Shown in pieces: positions 52,460 through 60,641 of a DNA stretch of 64,000 bases (its first letter is position 1; each line of letters starts with the position of its first letter). Position numbers and translations under genes: made by a program. The notes beneath the pieces were generated by a model. The model was not told the DNA's origin. It did not search any database and saw nothing but the letters and a program-made list of their open reading frames with translations. Source of the DNA: JAJFJD01 sp965228695 (GTDB taxonomy: Bacteria; Pseudomonadota; Alphaproteobacteria; UBA8366); the NCBI GenBank assembly GCA_965228695.1, contig CBDDIB010000002.1:1736001-1800000 (forward strand), given 5' to 3'.

Positions 52460-54076
52460 TCAGAGGTCGCGGAAGAAGTCGTTTCCCTTGTCGTCCGTTA
52501 CGATAAAAGCCGGGAAGTTCTCCACTTCAATGCGCCAGATCGCTTCCATACCCAGGTCTTCGAACTCGACACACTCGACCTTCTTGATGCAGTCCAGGGC
52601 GAGGCGGGCCGCCGGTCCGCCGATCGATCCGAGATAGAAGCCGCCATGCGCTTGGCAGGACTGCCGCACGACGTCGGAGCGGTTGCCCTTGGCCAGCATG
52701 ACCATTGACCCGCCGGCCGCTTGGAACCGTTCGACGAAGGCGTCCATGCGCCCCGCTGTTGTCGGGCCGAATGATCCCGATGCATAACCTTCCGGCGTCT
52801 TCGCCGGGCCGGCGTAATAAATCGGGTGATCTTTGAAGTATTTCGGCAGGTCCTCGCCCTTGTCCAGCATCGCCTCCAGCCGCGCGTGCGCGGCGTCGCG
52901 CGCCACGATGATCGTGCCGGTGAGCGAGAGACGCGTCTTCACCGGATGCCGGGTCAGGGTGCCGAGGATGCCCGACATGGGCTGCTGCAGGTCGATATCG
53001 ATGACATCGCCCTTTAGGTCTTCGTCGGTCACGTCCGGCATGTATTTGGCAGGGTCGGTTTCCAGCTTTTCGAGGAAGATGCCGTCGCGGGTGATCTTGC
53101 CCAGGATCTGGCGATCCGCCGAGCAGGAGACACCGAGACCGATCGGCAGGCTTGCCCCGTGCCGCGGCAGCCGGATGACGCGCACGTCGTGGCAGAAATA
53201 CTTGCCGCCGAACTGGGCGCCGATGCCCATCGCCTGCGTCAGCCGGTGGATTTCCCGTTCGAATTCGACATCGCGGAAAGCCTGGCCCTTGTCGCCGCCT
53301 TCCGCCGGCAGATTGTCGTAGTAGCGGCAACTCCCCAGCTTCACCGTCTTGAGATTTTGCTCGGCCGACGTGCCGCCGATGACGATGCTCAGGTGATAGG
53401 GCGGGCAAGCGGCGGTGCCGAGCGTGCGGATCTTCTCGTCGAGAAAGGCGACCAGCCGTTCCGGCGTCAGTGTCGAAGGCGTCGACTGGAACAGGAAGCT
53501 CTTGTTGGCCGAGCCGCCGCCCTTGGCGATGAACAGAAACTTATACGCATCCCCCTCGTCGGCATAGAGATCGACCTGGGCCGGCAGGTTGTTGCGGGTG
53601 TTGGTTTCCTCGTACATCGTGACCGGCGAAACCTGGCTGTAGCGCAGGTTCAATTGCGTGTAGCTGTCAAACACGCCCTTTGACAGGGCTTCCTCGTCGC
53701 CGCCGCCGGTCCAGACCTTCTGTCCCTTTTTGCCCATGATGATCGCCGTGCCGGTGTCCTGGCACATCGGCAGGATACCGCCGGCGGCGATGTTGGCGTT
53801 CTTGAGCAGATCGTAGGCGACGAAGCGGTCGTTGTCCGACGCTTCCGGATCGTCGAGGATACTCGCGAGTTGTTTCAGGTGGCCCGGGCGCAGCAGATGG
53901 TTGATGTCCTTGAAGGCTTCGGTCGCCAACTCGGTCAGCGCCTGCGGATCGACGGTTAGGACCTCCGACCCGTTGAAGGTGGCGGTGCCGACATGGTCGC
54001 CCGACAGTTTGCGGTATTCGGTCTTGTCCGCACCGAGGGGGAACATCGGATGGTATTCGAAGGTTTGCTCGCTCAT
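52460..54076 (-). CDS. Class I fumarate hydratase (4Fe-4S)
   Basis: Iron-sulfur fumarase, oxygen sensitive, of the fused FumA/FumB type. The 538 residues from ATG 54076 (AAAGAGAAT ribosome site). Cluster cysteines are visible in LPMCQDTGTAI, TAACPPYHLSIVIGG and GVSCSADRQ. The C-terminal beta domain has GTIIVARDAAHARL and ARLALDCIKKVECVEFEDLGMEAIW. Having both class I and class II enzymes adjacent suggests switching between iron-replete or low-oxygen and oxidising conditions. A 49-base spacer separates it from the TfoX-domain gene. Confidence 0.95.
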   Translation of the reverse strand: MSEQTFEYHPMFPLGADKTEYRKLSGDHVGTATFNGSEVLTVDPQALTELATEAFKDINHLLRPGHLKQLASILDDPEASDNDRFVAYDLLKNANIAAGGILPMCQDTGTAIIMGKKGQKVWTGGGDEEALSKGVFDSYTQLNLRYSQVSPVTMYEETNTRNNLPAQVDLYADEGDAYKFLFIAKGGGSANKSFLFQSTPSTLTPERLVAFLDEKIRTLGTAACPPYHLSIVIGGTSAEQNLKTVKLGSCRYYDNLPAEGGDKGQAFRDVEFEREIHRLTQAMGIGAQFGGKYFCHDVRVIRLPRHGASLPIGLGVSCSADRQILGKITRDGIFLEKLETDPAKYMPDVTDEDLKGDVIDIDLQQPMSGILGTLTRHPVKTRLSLTGTIIVARDAAHARLEAMLDKGEDLPKYFKDHPIYYAGPAKTPEGYASGSFGPTTAGRMDAFVERFQAAGGSMVMLAKGNRSDVVRQSCQAHGGFYLGSIGGPAARLALDCIKKVECVEFEDLGMEAIWRIEVENFPAFIVTDDKGNDFFRDL

Positions 54077-54137
54077 TATTCTCTTTCCACGAATCCGGTT
54101 ATGCGCGGGCGTAAGAGTCGGCAAAAAACCGGGCGCG

Positions 54138-54875
54138 TCAAGGGCGGCCGCCGCCTACCCGGACATTAGCCGCCGACGTGTAGGACGCCTTGTCCGAGAG
54201 CAGCCAGCAGACCGCCTCGGCGATCTCTTCCGGACGGCCGGCACGGCCCATCGGCAGCTTCGGCGCGATCTCGTCGACCTTGTCCTGCGGCGGCATGCCG
54301 GGAACGGTGAGGCCGGGGCTGACCGTGTTCACGCGGATGCCCTCGCCGGCGACCTCCTGGGCGAGGCCGATGGTCAGCGAGTTGACCGCTCCTTTCGATG
54401 CCGCATACAGGACGCCTTCGCCGGGTGACCCGATGTTCGCCGACCCGGAGGATATGTTCACGATAGATCCGCCCGTGCCGCCGTGTTTCGTCGACATACG
54501 ACGCACCGCCTCGCGGGCGCAGAGGAAATAACCGGCGACGTTGACCTGCAGCACCGTGGCGATATCGTCCGCGCCAAGCGCGTCGAGCCGACCGCGTGGC
54601 CCATGGATTCCGGCGTTGTTGACCAAACCTGTGATCGGGCCGAGCGATTCAGTCGCGGTGTCGAACATCCGGGTTATGTCGCTCTCGACCGATGTATCGG
54701 CCTGGACCGCAATGGCCTTGCCGCCGGCTTTCTCGATGTCGGCAACGACGGCGTTCGCAAGGTCGGCTTCCGACCGGTAGGCGACGCAGACGGCATGCCC
54801 ATGCTCGCCGCAAAGCCGCGCGATCGCGGCGCCGATACCCCGGCTGCCGCCGGTAACAATGGTCACGTTGCTCAT
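54138..54875 (-). CDS. Short-chain dehydrogenase/reductase
   Basis: NAD(P)-dependent SDR of the classical type, 245 residues. It has the cofactor motif TGGSRGIGAA, NNAGIHGPRG, the catalytic Ser in VNISSGSANIG and YxxxK in YAASKGAVN. An arginine after the first strand (VAYRSEADL) suggests NADP(H). Substrate unknown; GSANIGSPGEG resembles glucose-1-dehydrogenase or FabG-like groups. It lies 61 bases upstream of the class I fumarase start in transcription order. Confidence 0.92.
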   Translation of the reverse strand: MSNVTIVTGGSRGIGAAIARLCGEHGHAVCVAYRSEADLANAVVADIEKAGGKAIAVQADTSVESDITRMFDTATESLGPITGLVNNAGIHGPRGRLDALGADDIATVLQVNVAGYFLCAREAVRRMSTKHGGTGGSIVNISSGSANIGSPGEGVLYAASKGAVNSLTIGLAQEVAGEGIRVNTVSPGLTVPGMPPQDKVDEIAPKLPMGRAGRPEEIAEAVCWLLSDKASYTSAANVRVGGGRP

Positions 54876-54932
54876 GATCGGAAGTCCCTATTCCTGTCGT
54901 GTCTGCAATGAAAGTTTGCCGGCCGCGGCCGC

Positions 54933-55772
54933 TCAGTCGTCCGTGCCGAGCAGTTTGTTCAGCTCGCGATTGCTGTAGGTGTCTTCGGTGTAGCGGTATG
55001 TGCCCAGGTCCCGCAACTCCACGGCGGCGTGGCGCGCGAGCGTGTAGGCGGCGCGGGCGATGCTGCCGCCGACGCTGAGCCGGGCGACGCCGAGGGCTTC
55101 CAATTCGGCAACCGGCGGCGTCTTGGGCCCCGCGAGGATATTGATCGGTCCGGCGATGTCGGCGGCGAGGCGGCCGATCGTCTGGCCGTCGGCGACGCCC
55201 GGAATGAACAGGCTGCGGGCCCCGGCCTCGTAGTAGGCATTCGCACGATTGATCGCGTCGTCCAGCACCGCGGCGTCACGGCCGAGCCTGATGAAACCGT
55301 CCGTGCGCGCATTGATGACGAAGGGAATGCCGGCTTGGTCGGCGGCTTCGCGACCCGCCTGGATTCTTTCGACGCCGAGGGCGAAGTCGAACAGTGGCTC
55401 ATCCCCGTCCTTGGCGCCGTCCTCGATATTCGCGCCGACCGCGCCCGCATCGATCGCGCGGCGCACGGTCTCGGCGACATCTTCCGGGCTTGGGCCGTAG
55501 CCGGCTTCCAGGTCGGCGGTGACCGGGATGTCGACCCGCGCCGACATCTTGGAGACCTCGTCGAGCATTTCGTCCCGGCTGATCGCCTCGCCGTCGGGAA
55601 ACCCGCGCGAGAATGCGACCCCGGCGCTGGTCGATGCGATGGCGGGAAACCCGGCCTCGGCCAGGATCAACGCCGATGCGACATCCCAGGCGTTGGGCAG
55701 AACCAATAATTCCGGGTCGGTATGAAGTTTGTGGAAGGTCTCTGTCTTCGACCGCAGACTGTCTTGAACCAT
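54933..55772 (-). CDS. PEP mutase / isocitrate lyase family protein
   Basis: TIM-barrel lyase of the ICL/PEPM family. The 279 residues include VLPNAWDVASALILAEAGFPAIASTSAG, the metal-binding VTADLEAGYG, GANIEDGAKDGDEPLFD, and INARTDGF. The catalytic KKCGH loop of true isocitrate lyase is absent, so it is one of the broader family (carboxyvinyl-carboxyphosphonate, oxaloacetate or 2-methylisocitrate-like activity). The frame upstream of ATG 55772 is spurious and antisense to sspB. Confidence 0.88.
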   Translation of the reverse strand: MVQDSLRSKTETFHKLHTDPELLVLPNAWDVASALILAEAGFPAIASTSAGVAFSRGFPDGEAISRDEMLDEVSKMSARVDIPVTADLEAGYGPSPEDVAETVRRAIDAGAVGANIEDGAKDGDEPLFDFALGVERIQAGREAADQAGIPFVINARTDGFIRLGRDAAVLDDAINRANAYYEAGARSLFIPGVADGQTIGRLAADIAGPINILAGPKTPPVAELEALGVARLSVGGSIARAAYTLARHAAVELRDLGTYRYTEDTYSNRELNKLLGTDD

Positions 55773-55830
55773 CGCCTTTGTCGGCTCCCCTGATTCGGTT
55801 ATGGGACGATTGCCCTGGGGCCGGACGGTG

Positions 55831-56319
55831 CTAGTCCTTGCGGAAGGTGTCCAGGGGGATGATGTTGTCGGTCGGCCCGTCGGCGGAGTCGCCGCTGGTA
55901 TTGGCGCCGTCGCCGGTGGCCTCGGCGGGTTGGCCGGCCGTATCGTCATTCTGCGCGGCCGCTTCTGCCGGCTGGAACTGCAGCGCAAAGTTGACCGACG
56001 GATCGGCGAACGCGTTCACCGCCGAGAAGGGCACGACAAGCCGTTGGTGCCGGTCGTTGAAACTGAGCGTTACTTCGAATTGGTCGTCGCCGATGATCAG
56101 ATCCCAGAATTGGTATTGCAGGACGATCGTCATCTCCAACGGATATTTTTCGCGAAGCTCGTCGGACAAGGTGACGTCCGGGTGATCGGTACGGAAGGTG
56201 ACGTAAAGATGATGCGCACCCGGCAACCCGTGCTCGGACACAAAAGTCAGCGCTTCGCGAACGACGTTTTTCAACGCCCGCTCAACCAGCCGATCATATT
56301 GAAGCAAATCTTCCGTCAT
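55831..56319 (-). CDS. sspB: ClpXP adaptor SspB (alphaproteobacterial type)
   Basis: Delivers ssrA-tagged proteins to ClpXP. The 162 residues have the alpha-type SspB core (LLQYDRLVERALKNVVREAL, LPGAHHLYVTFRTDHPDV, PLEMTIVLQYQFWDL, VPFSAVNAFADPSVNFALQF), a flexible Asp/Ala/Gly linker and the ClpX-binding tail NIIPLDTFRKD. It follows the tmRNA gene directly on the same strand, which encodes the tag it binds. The start is ATG 56319. Confidence 0.92.
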   Translation of the reverse strand: MTEDLLQYDRLVERALKNVVREALTFVSEHGLPGAHHLYVTFRTDHPDVTLSDELREKYPLEMTIVLQYQFWDLIIGDDQFEVTLSFNDRHQRLVVPFSAVNAFADPSVNFALQFQPAEAAAQNDDTAGQPAEATGDGANTSGDSADGPTDNIIPLDTFRKD

Positions 56320-56374
56320 GGTGCAGGGACCGGTTCTACCATAGTGATACGTCCCTTCAAGTGCGGAAAGTCAC

Positions 56375-56700
56375 GCGCCGGAAAGTTGGGGGGCTTCTGT
56401 TGCCCGGTGCCCCCCGGACCGCGCTTACTTAATCAGATTAAGCAGCGAGGCGGGCTTCGCCCGCAGAGTTGTCATTCGCAATTAGCGAAATAGCCCGATA
56501 ACGGTGGTACCATGCCGGGCACAAACCAAGTCTTTACCACGCGCGTCGATCCTATTTCGCCCCCATGCCTGAACCCGACCGGGTCCGTGTTATGGTGGAG
56601 GCGCCGGGTACCGCCCCCGGGTCCGCTGCGCTTATTTCACGAGGCCATTTAGCGCCATAGTCGGTTTCCCGACAGAAGAAATATAGGCTTTTCCGACCCT
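56375..56700 (-). ncRNA. ssrA: Transfer-messenger RNA, circularly permuted two-piece form
   Basis: Rescues stalled ribosomes and adds a degradation tag. In transcription order the acceptor piece comes first, ending ...GGCGCCTCCACCA at 56593. A 28-base intervening segment (56592-56565) follows, then the coding piece starting GGGGGCGAAATAGGATCGACG at 56564. The two ends pair as an acceptor stem with a G-U at the third position, the alanine identity element. The tag frame at 56479-56438 encodes ANDNSAGEARLAA and a TAA stop. A GGGGGGC/GCCCCCC stem (56415-56388) follows. The T-stem CCGGG/CCCGG encloses GGCGGTA instead of the usual TTCRANY loop. Outer ends are approximate. A -10-like TATATA lies near 56701-56706. 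Confidence 0.92.
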
Positions 56701-56823
56701 TATATAAAGGCCTCTCTGCGGGGAATGGCCGCATTTGCGCAGTTTTCAGCCGATCTCGTCGATTTTTGCACCATGAACACGCCATCACGTCCCTAAGCAT
56801 TAATTGAACGTTGTTGATTTTTC

Positions 56824-56877
56824 TTGACTCAAGGCCGGCTGGGTTGGCATAATTAAATGAACAGTGTTCATTTAATT
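56824..56877 (+). promoter_or_regulatory. Promoter with perfect 27-bp palindromic operator
   Basis: A sigma70-like promoter, TTGACT (56824-56829) and CATAAT (56848-56853) with an 18-bp spacer, runs directly into a perfect 27-bp palindrome at 56851-56877 whose core is ATGAACA-G-TGTTCAT. A repressor bound here would cover the -10 and start point. A degenerate copy (56805-56817) lies just upstream of the -35. The gene served is the VIT/VWA protein at 56997. Confidence 0.75.
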
Positions 56878-56959
56878 GTCTTACGGAGGGCCGTAATCCG
56901 GCCTCCTACCAAGGTTCGGTGATGCCGCCGGCCCGTGCTTGGGATCGTCGGCACATGAT

Positions 56960-56972
56960 ATGAACACTGTTC
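56960..56972 (+). promoter_or_regulatory. Second palindromic operator copy
   Basis: TGAACA-C-TGTTCA, a perfect 13-bp palindrome with the same arms as the 27-bp operator, centred 102 bp downstream of it (about ten helical turns) and 24 bases before the ATG of the VIT/VWA gene. The pairing of two same-arm sites at near-integral turns suggests cooperative or looping repression. An AAAGGAGAT ribosome site follows. Confidence 0.65.
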
Positions 56973-56996
56973 AATTAATGACAAAGGAGATATCCG

Positions 56997-59180
56997 ATGA
57001 TGATTACTCGAATTTGGCGATACGCCGTGATCTCCGCCGGACTCTTGGCGGGGGTTGTAATCTCGGCGGCGGAGTCCACTGCCGCCGGACTGTTAAGCCC
57101 GTCGGACGGCACCGCGCCGCCGCTGGTAATTCAGGATCAGGCCGTCCGGGTGACGGTCGAAGACGGCTATGCGATCACCGCGGTGGAGCAGGTCTTCCGG
57201 AATCCGCATGGCAAGGATTTCGAGGCGATCTATTCCTTCCCGATACCGAAGAAGGCGGCGGTGTCGGGCTTCACCTATTGGATCGACGGAAAGCCGGTGA
57301 CCGGCGAGGTGTTGGCCAAGAAGAAAGCGCGGGAGGTCTACGAGGAGGAGAAAAAGGCGGGGCGCGAGTCGGCCCTGACCGAGCAGGATTCGCACAAAAC
57401 CTTCGACGTCTCGGTGACGCCGGTGCGCGCGGGCAAGGACGTGCGGGTTCGCCTGACCTACATCCAGCCGGCGCATATCGACACGAGCATCGGGCGCTAC
57501 GTCTATCCCTTGGAGGAGGGCGGTGTCGACGATGCGAAGCTCGCCTTCTGGACGGCCAACGAGGCGGTGGCGGGCCGGTTCAGTTTCGATCTGCATCTCC
57601 GGTCGTCCTATCCGGTCGCCGCGCTGCGATTGCCCAAACATCCGCAGGCGGTGGTGACGCAGGTGTCCGATCGGGAATGGCGCGTCCACATGGATAACCG
57701 CGGCGGCAAGTCCATCGCGCCGCTGCCGGCGGCGCAGGATGTGTCCGACTCCGAGCGCGGCGACAAGGTCATCGCCGTGCCGACACGGCCCACGCACTCG
57801 ATCGACGAGGGCGAGGTGGTTGTTCCGGTCCGGGCGACGCCACCGATTGCTTCGCAGTCCTTCCGTCTCGATACGGATATCGTCGTCTATTGGCGTCAGA
57901 CCGAAAATTTGCCGGGCAGCGTCGATCTGGTGGCGCATCGACCGGATCCGGCTAAACCCGGTACCTTCATGATGGTGCTGACACCGGGCGACGATTTGAA
58001 GCCGATTGTCGAGGGGAAGGACTGGGTGTTCGTGCTCGACAAGTCCGGGTCGATGAAACGGAAATTCCATACCCTGACTGAGGGTGTGGCCCGCGGCGTC
58101 GCGAAACTGCGTCCGGTCGACCGTTTCCGGATCGTGCTGTTTGACCAGACGGCATCGGAACTCACATCCGGGTTCCTGCCCGCTACGCCGGACAACGTTA
58201 AGAAGGCCGTAACATTGCTGGATAATGTGCAGCCGAACCGGGGCACCAACCTGTTCGACGGGCTCAAGCTCGGACTAAACTTCGTCGAGTCGGATCGCAC
58301 CACGGCGATCCTGCTGGTGACCGACGGCGTCGCCAATGTGGGTGAGACCCGCAAGAAATCGTTCCTCAAACTGGTGCGCAAGGCGGACGTGCGGCTGTTC
58401 ACCTTCGTCATGGGCAACAGTGCGAACCGGCCTCTGCTGACCGGTATGACGCGGGCGTCGGGCGGCACCTCGATCAGTATTTCGAACAGCGACGACATCG
58501 TCGGCGCCGTGATGTCCGCAACCTCCAAGGTGACCCACGAGGCGTTGCACAAGGTCGGGATCAAGATCAGCGGCGTCCGTACCAGCGATCTTACCCCTGA
58601 ACGATTGGGGAGCCTGTACCGGGGTGAGCAGCTCGTCGTGTTCGGCAAGTATCGCGGTGACGGGGAGGCGACGGTAACCTTGAAGGGTCTGATCTCCGGC
58701 AAGCCGACGACCTACACCACGCGCTTCGATTTTCCGAAGACTGCGGGGCTCAATCCCGAGGTCGAACGGTTGTGGGCCTTCTCGGCGATCGAGGCGCAAC
58801 TACAGGACATCGACGACTTCGGCGAGAACAGCGACCGCAAACAGGTGGTGACCGAGCTTGGCGTCGAGTACGGATTGGTCACGCCCTATACCTCGATGGT
58901 CGTGGTGCGGGACGAAGTCTTCGCCCGACGCGGCATCGAACGCCGCAACCAAGCGCGCCGCGCGACGGAAACCAAGGCCTCGGAGCAACGGGCCAAGGCA
59001 CCTGTCCGCACCACACGGGCCGATACGAAAGCACCGATGTTCAAGACGACGCGGCCCAGCTACAGCCGTGGATCGGGCGGCGGTGGCGGCGGGTCCACCG
59101 GCCTGCTTGGGCTGGTACTGCTGTTTGCCTTTTCGGCGGCGATCTACTTCAGCCGCCGGCGCGACGGAGAACGGAAGTGA
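56997..59180 (+). CDS. VIT and von Willebrand A domain surface protein with GlyGly-CTERM-like anchor
   Basis: The 727 residues have an N-terminal signal peptide (YAVISAGLLAGVVISAAESTAAG) and a VIT domain at about 45-170 (VTVEDGYAITAVEQVFRNPHGKDFEAIYSFPIP). A VWA domain starts near residue 340 with the MIDAS motif DKSGSM (Asp 348) and contains GTNLFDGLKLGL and LLVTDGVANVG. The C-terminus is SRGSGGGGGGST (Gly run 694-699), a hydrophobic segment (702-719) and RRRDGERK. That is the tripartite layout of GlyGly-CTERM sorting signals, cleaved by rhombosortase, which is encoded by the next, overlapping gene. The VIT/VWA body resembles the marine proteobacterial sortase-target proteins, but no LPxTG motif is present. 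Likely exposed on the surface; may bind protein ligands. Confidence 0.88.
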   Translation: MMITRIWRYAVISAGLLAGVVISAAESTAAGLLSPSDGTAPPLVIQDQAVRVTVEDGYAITAVEQVFRNPHGKDFEAIYSFPIPKKAAVSGFTYWIDGKPVTGEVLAKKKAREVYEEEKKAGRESALTEQDSHKTFDVSVTPVRAGKDVRVRLTYIQPAHIDTSIGRYVYPLEEGGVDDAKLAFWTANEAVAGRFSFDLHLRSSYPVAALRLPKHPQAVVTQVSDREWRVHMDNRGGKSIAPLPAAQDVSDSERGDKVIAVPTRPTHSIDEGEVVVPVRATPPIASQSFRLDTDIVVYWRQTENLPGSVDLVAHRPDPAKPGTFMMVLTPGDDLKPIVEGKDWVFVLDKSGSMKRKFHTLTEGVARGVAKLRPVDRFRIVLFDQTASELTSGFLPATPDNVKKAVTLLDNVQPNRGTNLFDGLKLGLNFVESDRTTAILLVTDGVANVGETRKKSFLKLVRKADVRLFTFVMGNSANRPLLTGMTRASGGTSISISNSDDIVGAVMSATSKVTHEALHKVGIKISGVRTSDLTPERLGSLYRGEQLVVFGKYRGDGEATVTLKGLISGKPTTYTTRFDFPKTAGLNPEVERLWAFSAIEAQLQDIDDFGENSDRKQVVTELGVEYGLVTPYTSMVVVRDEVFARRGIERRNQARRATETKASEQRAKAPVRTTRADTKAPMFKTTRPSYSRGSGGGGGGSTGLLGLVLLFAFSAAIYFSRRRDGERK

Positions 59181-59923
59181 CCGGTCTCGTGTCAGCCGGT
59201 CGGAACCAGGGCGGCATTCGGCCGCCCTGGTTCACTGCCGGTCTGGCAGCGGTCATGCTCGCATTCTATGTCGCGTTGGGGCCGCAGCCGGACCTCATGA
59301 TGTATGACCGTGCGGGCATCGCCGCCGACGAATGGTGGCGTCTCGTAACGGGGCATCTGGTGCATGGCGACCTGGGCCATCTGGCGGCGAACGTACTGGC
59401 CCTGATCATCCTCGGCGGTGTTTTGGAGTCGCTTCAGCGACTCGGAATCAAAACGCTGCTTCTCCTGGTGATGTTCGGAACGATCGTGATCGATGCGGTC
59501 TTGTGGCTAAAACTGCCGGGTCTCGATCGTTATTGCGGATTCTCCGGCATTCTCAACACGTTGTTTATCATCGCCGTATACCGGCAATGGCGCGTCACCG
59601 GCGACTGGGTGTATCCCGCCTTGGCGGTGGGCGGGTTTGGCAAGATTGCGATAGAAAGCGGGTCTGCCGGTGCGGTGCTGCCGCTATCGAGTCTGCCGTC
59701 GGTTACCGAGGCGCATTTCGCCGGCTTCGTCGCGGGACTCTTGCTCTGCTGTCTCACGGCTGCGTGGACCGCACGAGACGATGCGCCGATCCGCGCCCTT
59801 CATACTTCAACCGGTTCCCGGCGGCGGGTAGACTTTGTGACATGCGACAGTATCTCGACCTCATGCGGCACATCCGCGACACCGGCGCGCGCAAGGCGGA
59901 TCGGACGGGCACGGGGACGCTGA
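59177..59923 (+). CDS. Rhombosortase-like intramembrane serine protease
   Basis: Rhomboid-family protease predicted to cleave the Gly-rich C-terminal anchor of the preceding gene product. From GTG 59177 (overlapping the upstream stop as GTGA) the 248 residues form about six membrane helices. Rhomboid features: GHLVHGDLGHLAANVLAL (His/Asn motif, residues 59-76), catalytic Ser 123 in YCGFSGILN and catalytic His 180 in TEAHFAGF. After the last helix comes an Arg/Ser/Thr-rich tail of about 50 residues that overlaps thyA by 82 bases and is unlike the rest, so the functional end may be earlier. Rhombosortase rather than generic rhomboid is inferred from the small size and the paired substrate. Confidence 0.85.
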   Translation: MTGLVSAGRNQGGIRPPWFTAGLAAVMLAFYVALGPQPDLMMYDRAGIAADEWWRLVTGHLVHGDLGHLAANVLALIILGGVLESLQRLGIKTLLLLVMFGTIVIDAVLWLKLPGLDRYCGFSGILNTLFIIAVYRQWRVTGDWVYPALAVGGFGKIAIESGSAGAVLPLSSLPSVTEAHFAGFVAGLLLCCLTAAWTARDDAPIRALHTSTGSRRRVDFVTCDSISTSCGTSATPARARRIGRARGR

Positions 59924-60636
59924 GCGTCTTCGGCTATCAGAACCGGTACGATCTGCGCGACGGCTTTCCGATGGTCACGACCAAGCGGCTGCATCTCAAG
60001 TCGATCATCCACGAACTGCTGTGGTTTCTGCGGGGCGACACGAACGTTCGCTATCTGCAGGAAAACGGCGTGTCGATCTGGAACGAATGGGCGGACGCAA
60101 CAGGTGATCTCGGGCCGGTCTACGGCCATCAATGGCGTTCCTGGCCGACACCGGACGGCCGGTCGGTCGATCAGATCACCGCGCTGGTGGACCAAATCAA
60201 GCGAAGCCCGGACTCGCGCCGGCACATCGTCAGCGCGTGGAATGTCGCCGATGTGGACAGCATGGCGCTGCCGCCCTGTCATTGCCTGTTCCAGTTCTAT
60301 GCGGCGGAGGGGCGGCTGTCGTGTCAGCTATACCAACGCAGCGCCGACGTGTTCCTGGGCGTGCCGTTCAACATTGCGTCCTATGCCTTGCTGACCCTGA
60401 TGATGGCGCAGGCGACCGGTCTGGAGGCCGGTGAATTCATCCATACCTTCGGCGACGCGCATCTCTATCTGAATCATCTAGAGCAGGCGGATTTGCAGCT
60501 TGAGCGGGAGCCCTATCCGCTGCCGACGATGACGCTGAACCCGGATGTCACGGATATCTTCGCCTTCCGGTTCGAGGATTTCTCGCTCGAGAACTACCGC
60601 TTTCATCCGCATATTCCCGCCGCCGTGGCGGTCTAG
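59842..60636 (+). CDS. thyA: Thymidylate synthase
   Basis: Methylates dUMP to dTMP using methylene-tetrahydrofolate. The 264 residues contain DRTGTGTLSVFGYQNRYDLRDGFP, ELLWFLRGDTNVRYL, the catalytic cysteine in LPPCHCLFQFY, QRSADVFLGVPFNIASYALL, and FGDAHLYLNHL. The start ATG at 59842 lies inside the rhombosortase 3' end. It is followed by folA after 5 bases, the standard thyA-folA pair, which regenerates the dihydrofolate it produces. Confidence 0.97.
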   Translation: MRQYLDLMRHIRDTGARKADRTGTGTLSVFGYQNRYDLRDGFPMVTTKRLHLKSIIHELLWFLRGDTNVRYLQENGVSIWNEWADATGDLGPVYGHQWRSWPTPDGRSVDQITALVDQIKRSPDSRRHIVSAWNVADVDSMALPPCHCLFQFYAAEGRLSCQLYQRSADVFLGVPFNIASYALLTLMMAQATGLEAGEFIHTFGDAHLYLNHLEQADLQLEREPYPLPTMTLNPDVTDIFAFRFEDFSLENYRFHPHIPAAVAV

Positions 60637-60641
60637 ACCCG

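Noticed and set aside
55773..55988. Upstream extension of the PEP mutase-family gene
   Set aside because: Pro/Thr/Arg-rich shadow of sspB codons.
56552..56800. 82-codon ORF on the minus strand
   Set aside because: Lies over the tmRNA acceptor piece; no protein features.
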